64,000 nucleotides of DNA from CAVUWL01 sp963700105 (GTDB taxonomy: Bacteria > Actinomycetota > Thermoleophilia > Solirubrobacterales > 70-9), in the NCBI GenBank assembly GCA_963700105.1, contig CAVOWL010000002.1:213923-277922 (forward strand). The letters run 5' to 3'. Positions 44,581 through 52,886 of this stretch are shown in pieces. A program made the position numbers and the translations under genes. How positions within the stretch are numbered: the stretch's first letter is position 1; every line of letters begins with the position of its first letter. The notes under the pieces were generated by a model. The model had not been told where the DNA came from. It was given only the letters and a program-made list of their open reading frames with translations, and ran no database searches.

Positions 44581-44673
44581 ATGGCTGCGCCCTCAACCGA
44601 ATCGAATGCATTTGAGGAATTGAGCATCGATGCCCAGATGAAGCGCCAAATTACGTATGAACAAACCGCGTAA
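44581..44673 (+). CDS. 30-residue mini-ORF with a perfect Shine-Dalgarno
   Basis: ATG 44581 is preceded by AGGAGGT at 44570-44576 with a 4-nt spacer, and the frame ends in TAA at 44671-44673. The peptide starts MAAPSTESNAFEELSIDAQM and ends KRQITYEQTA. It is hydrophilic with no cysteines. No family is recognised. The strength of the ribosome site is the only support; it could be a leader peptide for the HTH gene 112 bp downstream. Confidence 0.4.
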   Translation: MAAPSTESNAFEELSIDAQMKRQITYEQTA

Positions 44674-44785
44674 ATATGGAAGCTAACCGGCATCCCCAGC
44701 TCTGCATAGGTAGGCTACCCCATGACAAAGCGGGAAAGGTCACGTCCGATCTAGTCATCCCCAGCTCCCAATGAGAGGAATAGCC

Positions 44786-45154
44786 ATGCGTGACAGAATT
44801 CAGGAAGCCCAAGCAAAGATAAAAGAGGCAATCAATGAGATCGATCAGGAGCGCGCCCAACTTCAGGGTGCACTTGAGAGCCTCGGCGGGGTCTCAACCG
44901 CCGCCACGGGCGCTGCTCCAGTCCCAGCCCGCCGCAAACGCAGCCGCAAAAGGTCTCGCAAAGGCAAACGTGCCGCCAAAGGGCAGCGCGCGGAGCAATT
45001 CCTAGCTGCCGTCGCTGAGAAGCCAGGAACCACGATCACCGAAATCGCCAAGAAGATGGGTGTGGAGCGGACCTCACTGTATCCCGTAGCCAAAAAGCTT
45101 CAGGCCGATAAACGGATCTCAAAGAAAGGCAGTGGCTTCGCGACAAGGTCCTAG
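44786..45154 (+). CDS. small winged-helix DNA-binding protein
   Basis: A 122-residue protein. A short coiled coil (RIQEAQAKIKEAINEIDQER) is followed by a very basic linker (RRKRSRKRSRKGKRAAKGQR) resembling a DNA-binding or histone-like tail, then a winged-helix (GTTITEIAKKMGVERTSLYP). The basic tail with an HTH suggests a nucleoid or transcription protein. ATG 44786 has GAGAGGAA upstream; an in-frame ATG at 44771 is possible. A perfect hairpin lies 69 bp beyond the stop. Confidence 0.75.
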   Translation: MRDRIQEAQAKIKEAINEIDQERAQLQGALESLGGVSTAATGAAPVPARRKRSRKRSRKGKRAAKGQRAEQFLAAVAEKPGTTITEIAKKMGVERTSLYPVAKKLQADKRISKKGSGFATRS

Positions 45155-45222
45155 GGCGCAGGGTCAGCTGGATCCGACCATTTAAGGACGGCTCGGCCGG
45201 CAGTTAGATGACTCTGCGGCAA

Positions 45223-45252
45223 GGGTCGCCACGCCGATAGGCGTGGCGACCC
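45223..45252. terminator. perfect 13-bp hairpin
   Basis: GGGTCGCCACGCC (45223-45235) pairs fully with 45240-45252 around the 4-nt loop GATA. It sits 69 bp after the HTH gene. No U-tract follows. It is the strongest hairpin in the accessory half and is likely the terminator of that gene. The rest of 45155-45503 holds only a weak 65-codon frame (45302-45499) that I do not support. Confidence 0.65.
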
Positions 45253-45503
45253 TAACTGCGATGGCACCCGCTGCAGCTATAAGACTCAGACGGACCGAAG
45301 GGTGCGACACCGCCCCATGAACAGCGGTCAGCCGATCGAAGCCGAACCCGGTTCGGCCGCCTCGAAGCCCTCTCTCGAATCACTGCTCGATACGAGGCCC
45401 CTTCCCTCTGCAGTCCCGCTATCCGGAGTAAGTGTGCTGATCGACCGCGGAGTCACCGATGGCGAACTTCACCTCGAAAGGCCCGCTCGCTATCTCTGAC
45501 CTG

Positions 45504-46142
45504 TCAGTTGTGGATTCGGACTGGGCCAGGATTCGGCTTCCTCGGCTGAGGTATTTCGGCTTCACTACAGCTCTTACACAGCTCCGAGGCGACTGTCGCC
45601 AGCAGTTCCTTGATCCCGGCGACCTCTTCCTTGGCGACGATGAATACGTCATTGCGGACCTGGAGATAACCGACTGTGCCGCCTTCGTTATTGATGATGA
45701 AGTAGGCACGTGTGCCGACCCCGTGTAGCTGGTAGCGCGAGCTTTCCGGTGTTGACGGAAAGGCGGAGAGTAGGTTGTGGCGTCTGCCGCGGGTTTCGAA
45801 CTCCCCGCGCGGCTCCACGCCCAGCTCATCGGCGCCTACGTTCTTATCCGGCGTGGGATCCGATTCGGTTGGTTCGGGAGGGTTGAACTGACAGCTGGTG
45901 AAAAAGCCCGAGGAGCCTGAGCGGCCCGCTTCCACCGAGCCAAACACCCCACCCCCCACGGTGCTTTCGCTGACGGTCCCCGGAAAGTCGGCATTCGTGA
46001 GAAGCCCCTGACAGCCGACGTTGGGAAGCATCTTCAAACCGGGCGCGGGCTTGGACCCAGCGTTCGCGCTCGGCACGCAGAGCGATAGACAACCTAGGGT
46101 CAAGACCGAAACGCAAAGCACCATATGCCTGTTATGGATCAC
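45504..46142 (-). CDS. secreted protein, unknown function
   Basis: A 212-residue protein with a clear signal peptide (MIHNRHMVLCVSVLTLGCLS, cleavage near SANAG). The mature part is hydrophilic with Cys at PNVGCQGLL, TSCQFN and ELCKSCSEA, giving possible disulfides, and a mixed strand-rich core (RAYFIINNEGGTVGYLQVRN). There are no membrane segments. GGAGGAGC lies just upstream of the start. It is probably exported to the cell surface or medium. No family is recognised. Confidence 0.7.
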   Translation of the reverse strand: MIHNRHMVLCVSVLTLGCLSLCVPSANAGSKPAPGLKMLPNVGCQGLLTNADFPGTVSESTVGGGVFGSVEAGRSGSSGFFTSCQFNPPEPTESDPTPDKNVGADELGVEPRGEFETRGRRHNLLSAFPSTPESSRYQLHGVGTRAYFIINNEGGTVGYLQVRNDVFIVAKEEVAGIKELLATVASELCKSCSEAEIPQPRKPNPGPVRIHN

Positions 46143-46992
46143 CGCTGCTCCTCCGAGCGTCGCTCTGTAGAGGGCGACGATAGCTCAGACGGTCGCCCGC
46201 CATAGGGGCTGGCTCGAGTTCATTTGATCGCAGCGGCGGACAGATCCGATCAGAATCACTGGGGGCCAACTGACCTAAGCCAACGTAATGTCAACGATCG
46301 CACTGTTCGTAATGGGTGGCGGGGAGCGGCCTTCGTCGTTTCAGAGTCCGCCAAGAGCTCTGCCGGCACCAAGCATGGAACAGGGCAAGCAGGGTGAACG
46401 CTTTGACAAGGGGATCGGAGCTTGAAGGGCGAACAGGGTCTGGATGGACACAGGTGCTCCGGGGAAAAGGGTGAGCGGAGCCACCGAAGTCGTCAGTCGC
46501 TTTGGACCCAAGCGGCCCCTGAGTCCAGCACGGCGTCTCCATCCGCCACTGTGGAACCCGAGAGCCCAGTGATTGCGGGCGAATATGGCTCGCGGGTCCG
46601 GGAACCTCAAGCTTGCCGCTTGAACAACATCGTCCATCGGTCAAATTCTTGTCAAACCAACAATATGTAAGTCCCCCCGACCAGCGGCGCAAAGCCCGCT
46701 CGGGGTCTTCTTCTTCCCGCCCTGTACTTGGAGGACAGGTGGGTGGCTTGCGGAGATTGCCAAAACACGGGCTCGGAATTCACCTTTCACTCAGGTCATT
46801 TGCGCGATCCTCTGAGTGGGCCGAAACCGGCTGCGCGGGGCGGCCTGGACAAAATGCACTGCGCATAGGCTCCTTCCCTGTATATCGTTAGCATGGATAA
46901 GAGGCTGGGTGCATGGGTGATCGCGCATGTGGCGGGGCCATATGGGTCCATCGACGGCGCCCGTCTGATGCGACCGGTCGCGGGGCCGGGGC
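46143..46992. other. 850-bp stretch without a convincing gene
   Basis: No reading frame here is convincing on either strand. A GC-rich hairpin with a small bulge (arms about 46675-46687 and 46696-46705) followed by TCTTCTTCTTC could be an intrinsic terminator for something on the plus strand, but no gene precedes it. Confidence 0.55.
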
Positions 46993-47655
46993 CTACGGGG
47001 TGAGGCGAAACGGCGGGTAGCGATCGGTCACCAGCACGTGAGCGTATGCGATCACCCGGTTGGTCCAGCGACCGACGCCGACGAGGAAGTCGAACATGCC
47101 GCGCGGGAAGCGACCGGTGAACAGGATCAGGAACCAAGCGGCGATCACGACAAAGAAGGCCGCAATGTAGAGGAAAAACAGCACGACATAGTGGGGAATG
47201 ACGAGTAGCCACTTGACCAGCGGCAGCCAGCGGTTGAGGTCGCCCTGTGCGTCGGGATAGGGAAACTCGAGATGCACCGCTTGATGCTCGTCCGTGGATG
47301 GATAGCGATCCTCCATTAGTGCGAAATAGACACCGACCCGAGCGGAAAACCGCATTAGCTCGAGGTTCCAATCAAACCACCAGCGCGGGTACTTCTGCCT
47401 GAACACGATCAATAGCAGCGTAGGCAACACGACCAGACCGGCAGCGCCGATCGCCCCCGTGGCCCTTCCGCCACCGTAGGCGTAGCCTCCGCCCTCGATG
47501 AGGGCAAGCACGATCGCGATCGGCATGACCATGAATAGACGAAAGAAAGTAGTCAGGCGGTTGAGGGGCCGGTCCGGGTAATCGACCGCGTACTGGACGG
47601 GATACGGCGCTTCGGGGTCTATGAGATACCTTTCTGTGGAGTGTACGGCGTACAC
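46993..47655 (-). CDS. DUF4389 membrane protein
   Basis: A 220-residue protein with two DUF4389-like halves: YPVQYAVDYPDRPLNRLTTF then hydrophobic helices, and a second part with LNRWLPLVKWLLVIPHYVVL. There are at least four transmembrane helices, with the YPVxxxxDYPxRPLNR motif at the N-terminus. Function is unknown in general; the family is common in actinobacteria. The start is GTG 47655, inside an operator palindrome, because an in-frame stop lies 5 codons upstream and no other start precedes the conserved motif. It is divergent from a TetR gene that probably represses it. Confidence 0.88.
   Translation of the reverse strand: MYAVHSTERYLIDPEAPYPVQYAVDYPDRPLNRLTTFFRLFMVMPIAIVLALIEGGGYAYGGGRATGAIGAAGLVVLPTLLLIVFRQKYPRWWFDWNLELMRFSARVGVYFALMEDRYPSTDEHQAVHLEFPYPDAQGDLNRWLPLVKWLLVIPHYVVLFFLYIAAFFVVIAAWFLILFTGRFPRGMFDFLVGVGRWTNRVIAYAHVLVTDRYPPFRLTP
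47641..47655. promoter_or_regulatory. operator palindrome 1
   Basis: GTGTACGGCGTACAC has 6-bp arms around a 3-bp centre, and its flanks extend the symmetry to 19 bp (GAGTGTACGGCGTACACTC, 47639-47657). It covers the first codons of the DUF4389 gene. A second copy of the same arms lies 33 bp away (centre to centre). Confidence 0.75.
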
Positions 47656-47666
47656 TCGTTTGTGGA

Positions 47667-47695
47667 ACTATAGGTGTACGATGTACACTTGTCAA
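47667..47695 (-). promoter_or_regulatory. promoter of the DUF4389 gene
   Basis: On the minus strand TTGACA (47695-47690) and TATAGT (47672-47667) are separated by exactly 17 bp, a near-consensus housekeeping promoter. Transcription would start about 3-5 nt before the GTG, so the message is nearly leaderless. Operator 2 fills the spacer. Confidence 0.8.
47674..47688. promoter_or_regulatory. operator palindrome 2
   Basis: GTGTACGATGTACAC repeats the GTGTAC/GTACAC arms of operator 1 with a 3-bp centre. It lies entirely between the -35 and -10 of the DUF4389 promoter and overlaps a possible TACACT (47684-47689) for the TetR gene, 11 nt before its ATG. A bound repressor would block both promoters. 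Confidence 0.75.
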
Positions 47696-47700
47696 GGTCT

Positions 47701-48375
47701 ATGACAAAAGAAAAGGTTGCGACCCGGAAACCGCTGAGCGGCGCTCGCGTGCTGCAGGTCGCTGTCGCCCTCGCCGACGAGACCGGACTTGAAGGGTTCA
47801 GCATGCGAGGGCTCGCACAGGAGCTCGGGGTCGTGCCGATGGCGCTTTACAAGCATGTCGCGAACCGGGATGAGCTCCTCGACGGTATGGTCGACATCGT
47901 CTTCAGCGAGATCGAGCTACCCCCAGGGGGCCTCGACTGGCGGTCCGCCATGCGGCGCCGCGCGAATTCAGCGCGCGAAGCGCTGAAGCGCCACGGCTGG
48001 GCGATTGGGATGTTGGAGTCGCGAAAGCCGGGGCCGGCGAACCTGCGCAACCACAACGCGGTGATGGGTTGCCTGCGGAAGGCGGGCTTCTCATTCGAGA
48101 TGGCGGTCCACGCATATTCGGTACAGGACGCCTACATCTATGGGTTTGCCCTGCAGGAAAAGGACTTAGCGTTCGAGACTCCCCGGAGTGCCGGGGAAGC
48201 CGCACAGAGAAGAGCGGAGACGATCGTCGCGCTTGAGAGCTACCCGTATCTCGTCGAGATCGCTACGAGGCTCCCCAAGTCCGGATATGACAGCGCCGGC
48301 GAGTTCAAATGGGGGCTCGATCTGATTCTCGACGGGCTCGAGCAGCATCGCCGCGGCGAAGAAATGCCTGGATAA
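47701..48375 (+). CDS. TetR-family transcriptional repressor
   Basis: A 224-residue regulator. The N-terminal HTH is GFSMRGLAQELGVVPMALYK near residues 35-55, close to the TetR/QacR type, and the C-terminal ligand-binding domain (about 75-215) resembles the classic TetR C-domain. ATG 47701 is preceded by AAGG. It is divergent from DUF4389, with two identical-armed palindromes between them, which strongly suggests that it represses that gene and itself. The ligand is unknown. Confidence 0.93.
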   Translation: MTKEKVATRKPLSGARVLQVAVALADETGLEGFSMRGLAQELGVVPMALYKHVANRDELLDGMVDIVFSEIELPPGGLDWRSAMRRRANSAREALKRHGWAIGMLESRKPGPANLRNHNAVMGCLRKAGFSFEMAVHAYSVQDAYIYGFALQEKDLAFETPRSAGEAAQRRAETIVALESYPYLVEIATRLPKSGYDSAGEFKWGLDLILDGLEQHRRGEEMPG

Positions 48376-48470
48376 GGGCAGTGATATCGCGACTCTTTCC
48401 AGTATCCGACCGAGCGCCTGAATGAGGTGCGCGAGCCTCGACGCTCTCGGCAGGAGCTCCTGTAGCCGCT

Positions 48471-48674
48471 CTACGCCGTCCCGCTTGCCCTGGCCCCTCT
48501 CCGGTCATCACTTTGCTCAAGCTCATCGGCGTCGAGGACGGCCCAGCCAACCCGCTCCACCAGCTGGCCGGAGAAGTGCTCGGACTCGAGGTCAGAGAGG
48601 GCGATCCGCTCCCGGTAGACAACCTTGGCCGATGTCTCTTCCTGAGTGTCGGTCACTACGAGGATCTGGGGCAT
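48471..48674 (-). CDS. small conserved-looking protein, 67 residues
   Basis: It starts MPQILVVTDTQEETSAKVVY and contains SDLESEHFSGQLVERVGWAV. The composition is that of a small folded alpha/beta protein. An AAGGAGG (minus strand 48686-48680) lies 5 nt before ATG 48674, an excellent ribosome site. No named family is recognised. A longer frame on the opposite strand has no such support. Confidence 0.6.
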   Translation of the reverse strand: MPQILVVTDTQEETSAKVVYRERIALSDLESEHFSGQLVERVGWAVLDADELEQSDDRRGARASGTA

Positions 48675-48686
48675 GTCTTCCTCCTT

Positions 48687-49185
48687 CGTTGGCTGGCCCA
48701 GATAGTCTCGCCCTCGAAGCTTGGTGGTTGGTCAAAATTGGGTAAAGATTTTCGGGGCGCCGGCCCGGTGGGAGGGAGACAGGCCAGGCTTGAAGATCGG
48801 GATGCTTCCGGCATGGCTTCCTCCCGCCAGCCTTGTCGCCCTTTCTATGAGTTAGCGTGACCAACGGTCCGCCCGCCCGGACCGAAGCGGGGCCTACTCA
48901 CCCCTCGCTAACCAGATCGCTCGATCGAGCCCCAAGGTGCCGACGGGGCACCACCTCGCTGACGGAGCCCTGCCCACGCCGAAGCCGATGGGGGCTACTT
49001 GAAGAGCGCCAGTAACCCGCCTCGATGCTCAGCCCCCGGTCGTCGGTCGAACAAAAGTTGATGACGCTGCTGAACGGCAGCTTTCCCGGTGGGATCGGTG
49101 TCGGGTGAGAACGCGATTGAGATCGGAATCTGACCATCGCAAATGTGCTATTACTTAAAATTAAGGACCGTCGGAAGGAGTTGAA
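48687..49185. other. 499-bp stretch with no supported gene
   Basis: No convincing coding frame was found. An AT-rich stretch at about 49148-49165 may hold the promoter of the following gene, but clear -35 and -10 hexamers were not assigned. Confidence 0.5.
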
Positions 49186-49371
49186 ATGAAGCGCAGGATG
49201 CGACCACGGCAGCTGAAGGCCCTGATCGAGACAGAGCACTACAGGCTTGACCCTTCGCTGGTTGCTGAGGCAATGCTGAGGCGGCGAGGGATGCGGACGT
49301 TGCTCATGGACACCCGGCCGCGACCCAACCCGAGAGGGACCCCGACCTCTGGTGCTCGCCCGTCAAGGTAA
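49186..49371 (+). CDS. small FlgM-like protein
   Basis: A 61-residue protein with RQLKALIETEHYRLDPSLVA followed by EAMLRRRGMRTLL. The pattern of a helix, a short YxxDPxxVAEAMLRR stretch and no membrane segment resembles the C-terminal sigma-28-binding half of FlgM anti-sigma factors. AAGGAG (49175-49180) lies 5 nt before the ATG. No flagellar gene is in the window. The family match is by eye and moderate. Confidence 0.55.
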   Translation: MKRRMRPRQLKALIETEHYRLDPSLVAEAMLRRRGMRTLLMDTRPRPNPRGTPTSGARPSR

Positions 49372-49808
49372 GTGGACAAGTCGCCTGCTGATCAGCCGAT
49401 CGGACGGCCGCAAAATCTGACGGGCAGCTAACGGGCTCACAAAAGAGGAGTGTCCCTGCTCGAGCCGGATAGTCCTGCGCTGAGAAACGCGAGACCGGAG
49501 ATTTGACTCATGAAACGCCTCCTGGCGCTCGCCTGCTGCAGCTTGCCGATGCACTCAGACCGGACGGTGCGCCAAGAGTTCCCAGAGCCTGCAGAGCCAC
49601 CCGCGCTGCGCCCTCGCCGCACATGCCGTGTACGCCTCCGCCTGGTGGTGTCGATGAAGAACACAGATAGAGGCCGCGAAGTGGTGTCCGGTAGGGGTGC
49701 AGACCGATGGTCGGCCGAAAGGCCGTCTGACGCAAGGTCGCCGCTCCGGCGTTGATGTCTCCACCCACGTAGTTGGGATTGCGCCACTCGGTCTCGGCGG
49801 CGGAGGCG

Positions 49809-49816
49809 ACCGTTCG
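49809..49816. repeat. 8-bp target-site duplication, left copy
   Basis: ACCGTTCG immediately precedes the left inverted repeat of the IS; the identical right copy is at 51298-51305. Eight base pairs is the usual duplication size for IS256-family elements. Confidence 0.85.
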
Positions 49817-51297
49817 GAGCATGTCCCGTAGCCCGTAGAACTTGAAACGGCGGTCCCTCCCGCCCCGTCCGCTCCCGTTGGAAGCGTGCGGGGTGTCGAA
49901 GTCCACTACGAGGACAGGAGGAACCGCCAATGAGAACCGTAACGAAGGCCGCGGTCGCGGCCAAGGAAGAGAGCTTCGAGAACCTGCCAGAGCAGGTTCG
50001 AGAGGCACTAGGAGAGCTCGCTGGGCAGGCCAAGGAGGGACTGCTGGCGCTCAGCGTCGGGGTCGGCCTCAGTGTCCTGGGCGAGCTGATGGAGGCCGAG
50101 GTCGATCAGGTGGTCGGCCCGAAGGGCCGTCATAACCCGAAGCGAAGCGCCGTGCGCCACGGCCACGATCAAGGCCCGGTCACGCTCGGCGGCCGCAGGG
50201 TCACCGTCAAGCGCCCCCGGGTCCGAAGCGCCGACGGCGCCGAGGAGGTGGAGCTCGCCACCTACGGGCACTTCGCCGACCGCGACCCGCTCACCCAGGT
50301 GGTGCTCGAGCAGATGCTCGCCGGCGTCTCCACGCGGCGCTTTGAGCGCACCCGGGAGCCGGTCGGAGAAGAGCTCGAGGCCGCCTCGAGCTCGACCTCG
50401 CGCTCGGCGGTCAGCCGCGGCTTCGTCGCCCGCACCCGCGAGAACCTCCAGGAGCTGATGGCTCGCCGTTTGGACGACGTCCGCCTGGCGGCGCTGATGG
50501 TCGATGGCCTGGAGATCAAGGGCCGCACCAACGTCGTCGCCCTGGGAATCAGCACCGAGGGCGTCAAGGTAGCGCTGGGGCTCTGGGAGGGATCGACGGA
50601 GAACTCGACCGTGGTCAGTGCCCTGCTCAGCGACCTCGTCGATCGCGGCCTTGACACCGAGCAGGGCGTGCTGGTGGTGCTCGACGGCGCCAAGGCGCTC
50701 CACAAGGCGGTGCGCGACGTGCTCGGGGTGAGGACGCCGGTGCAGCGCTGCGTTCGTCACAAGGAGCGAAACGTGGTCGAGCACCTGCCCGAGCGCGAGC
50801 GCGGGCGGGTGAGAGCGAAGGCTGCGCGAGGCCTGGGCGCTCAGCGACCATGCCCTCGCCCTGGAGCGCCTGGAGGAGCTCGCCACCGAGCTGGAGCGCG
50901 TCCACCCCGGCGCCGCCGCCTCACTGCGCGAGGGCATGGCCGAGACGCTCACCGTGACCCGCCTGGGAATCGGGGGCAAGTTGAAGCAGACGCTGGAGTC
51001 AAGCAACCCCTGCGAGTCGATGATCGAGTGCGTGAGGCGCAGCTCGCGCAACGTCAAGCGCTGGCGTGACGGGGAGATGGCGCTGCGCTGGACCGCCGCC
51101 GGGATGCTCGAGGCCGAGCGCCAGTTCCGACGGGTGATCGGCTACCGCGACCTCGGCAAGCTCGCCGTCGCGGTAGAGCGGGAGGTCAGTGCTCATTCTC
51201 TACCCAGCCCAGCTGTCGGGGAGGTGCGCGAGACCGTTACTGTGTGATCGTCAGATTGGGGTCGCCGTCGAAGTTCCACGACAGGCGGGACATGCTC
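49817..51297 (+). mobile_element. IS256-family insertion sequence, 1481 bp
   Basis: Imperfect terminal inverted repeats begin GAGCATGTCCCG at 49817 and end with its reverse complement at 51286-51297; homology continues inward with AACTT and CGGCG blocks over roughly 35 bp. Identical ACCGTTCG copies flank the element. It carries one Mutator-type transposase with a frameshift, so it is probably immobile now. It lies within the FAD oxidoreductase gene. An intact duplication suggests a fairly recent insertion. Confidence 0.9.
49930..51247 (+). pseudogene. IS256/Mutator-family transposase with a frameshift
   Basis: The frame from ATG 49930 encodes the N-terminal and catalytic part: LMVDGLEIKGRTNVVALGIS (first Asp) and VLVVLDGAKALHKAVRDVLG (second Asp). 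One extra G near 50820 then shifts the frame; the rest continues in the next frame as LREAWALSDHALALERLEEL to the LESSNPCESMIECVRRSSRN region (catalytic Glu) and stops at 51247. The restored protein would be about 435 residues, a normal size. AGGAGG lies upstream of the start. A +1 programmed shift is conceivable but not typical of this family. Confidence 0.88.
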
Positions 51298-51305
51298 ACC
51301 GTTCG
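51298..51305. repeat. 8-bp target-site duplication, right copy
   Basis: ACCGTTCG directly follows the right inverted repeat and matches 49809-49816 exactly. Confidence 0.85.
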
Positions 51306-52514
51306 GGCGAGTACCAGCTTTCGAAAGCCCGGTGCGAAACGCTCAACCTGTGCCTCGATCTGCTCGCCCATGTCCACGTTGGAGCCGGCCGGAACGTGAC
51401 AATAGGCATCGAAGGTCTGTTTTCCCTGTGGGGCACGGACCGGATCTAGCACGCACGGCTGCACGGCTATACAGAATGGGCGTTTGGGGTGGCGGCCGGA
51501 GGCGACGTCTGACTCGCTGCGCGCAATGTCCTCCAATGTGCCGCCGAGGTGGATTGTCGCGGTCGCCCGGCATGCCTCGGCCGCCCAGGGCACTGGCCCG
51601 GAAAGCGCCCAGTCGATCTCGCAAATCCCCGGGCCGTAACGGAACTTGCTCAGTGCCCTGCGGTAGCCAGCCGGCAGTCTTTGTCCCGCAAATTCGAGCA
51701 ACTGGCGGGGAGAGACGTCAAGCAATGTGGCTTTGTTGGGTGGGATTCTCCCCAAGGTCGGTGATCCACCGCCCGGTGTGAACAGACCCCCCCGCGGCGT
51801 TGATCTGATCGACCAGCGCCTCTGTGACGCGTGCACTCCCCCCCTCGACAACCGGCCAGCCCACCGCGTGGCCAAGCACGCCGAGCAGCAATCCGAATGC
51901 TCCGGTGCCCGGTGCGCTCAACGGTCTCATCGCGTGTGCGCCGAGGCCGGCGAGCAGCGCACGACCGCAGGCGGTGTGAAACTGGCGGGCGAGCACAGTC
52001 GTTGGCCAGATCCCGCGCAGTCCGAAGCGGGCCATCGCAAGCGGGTGGGAGGACGGTCTGAGTAGCGGCCCGAGTATCGAGGGCACGATCGCTGCTCGTC
52101 TCGGACGACCCGATCGAACAAACGCCGGTAGGCCGCTGCGTCGCTTCCGAGTGACGCTGCCGTGCGCTCAACGGACCTGGTGAGGACGGCAGCTTGTCCT
52201 CCATCGAGGGGATGTGCAAAGGCGATTTCGGTCGCTTTTAGCGTGATACCAGGCAACGCGGCCCGTTGGAAAAACGGAGAGGCGGCGAGCAACGGATGCA
52301 CCGTCGAGCAGACGTCATGGGAGAAGCCTGGCAGCGTCAGCTCCTCGGTCCGACAGCCCCCGCCGGCGCTCTCGGCTCCCTCATTCTCGGCTCCCTCATA
52401 TATCTGGACGGCGAGTCCGGCGCGGGCCAGCGTCAGCGCGGCGGCCAGGCCATTCGGCCCCGAGCCGACGATCACGGCGTCGGGTCTGCTCCCTCGTCTT
52501 TCTATCGAGCTCAC

Positions 52515-52841
52515 AGCTCGATCACTGCGCCCTGCACGACGAAGATCGCTTGTGAATCGGCTCGGGCGGCGCCCCAATCGATCGAGCGCCCCATCGGTAC
52601 GATCGGGTCGGTGGCGAAAGCGCACCTACGAGCCCGCGCCGAGCAGCCGGCCAAGCTCGACAGCGTACTCGGCGCCGGCGTATTCGAGGCGCCCTTCCGA
52701 GGCGAGCTTCAGTCCGACGAGCTGTGCGTCGTGGATAAGGACATCTGCCTCCATCGCAAGCTCGAGCGCATTGACCATTTCCAAGAATCCGCTTTCGGGC
52801 GCGCGCCGTCCAACCAACCGAGCCCTTCGCCGGACTATCAC
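52515..52841 (-). pseudogene. C-terminal remnant of a metallo-beta-lactamase-fold hydrolase
   Basis: The frame at 52841-52626 encodes ESGFLEMVNALELAMEADVL then IHDAQLVGLKLASEG and EYAVELGRLLGAG, and an adjacent frame continues with RFRHRPDRTDGALDRLGRRP. Together these resemble the end of an MBL-fold phosphodiesterase, with the ADVLIHDAQ Asp and the xHRPDRTD stretch, broken by one frameshift. The N-terminal HxHxDH part is missing. It lies directly upstream of the disrupted oxidoreductase. Confidence 0.5.
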
Positions 52842-52886
52842 TGGCCAAGTCAGAAGACAGCGGCTCGCGGACGATTACCTAGCCCT

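Larger units (their letters stand above)
49508..52514 (-). pseudogene. phytoene-desaturase-like FAD oxidoreductase, interrupted by an IS and frameshifted
   Basis: The N-terminal part starts at GTG 52514 and has the FAD-binding DAVIVGSGPNGLAAALTLAR. The reading frame shifts near 52100 and shifts back near 51745; the middle piece continues as LAMARFGLRGIWPTTVLARQ, then RRALSKFRYGPGICEIDWAL. The IS at 49817-51297 splits it, and the C-terminal part resumes as RNPNYVGGDINAGAATLRQT and SSSTPPGGGVHGMCG, both family hallmarks. Removing the IS and one 8-bp repeat restores the frame across the junction. It would have oxidised a lipid-like substrate with FAD; it is now inactive. Confidence 0.85.

Noticed and set aside
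44691..44768. ATCCCCAGCTC repeated about 66 bp apart
   Set aside because: Only two short copies with no regular spacing to any promoter; chance is likely.
45302..45499. 65-codon plus-strand frame
   Set aside because: No ribosome site or recognisable fold; it converges on a better-supported gene.
46422..46891. Several overlapping plus-strand frames in a gene-poor stretch
   Set aside because: Low-complexity Ser/Arg/Gln text, no ribosome sites, mutual overlaps.
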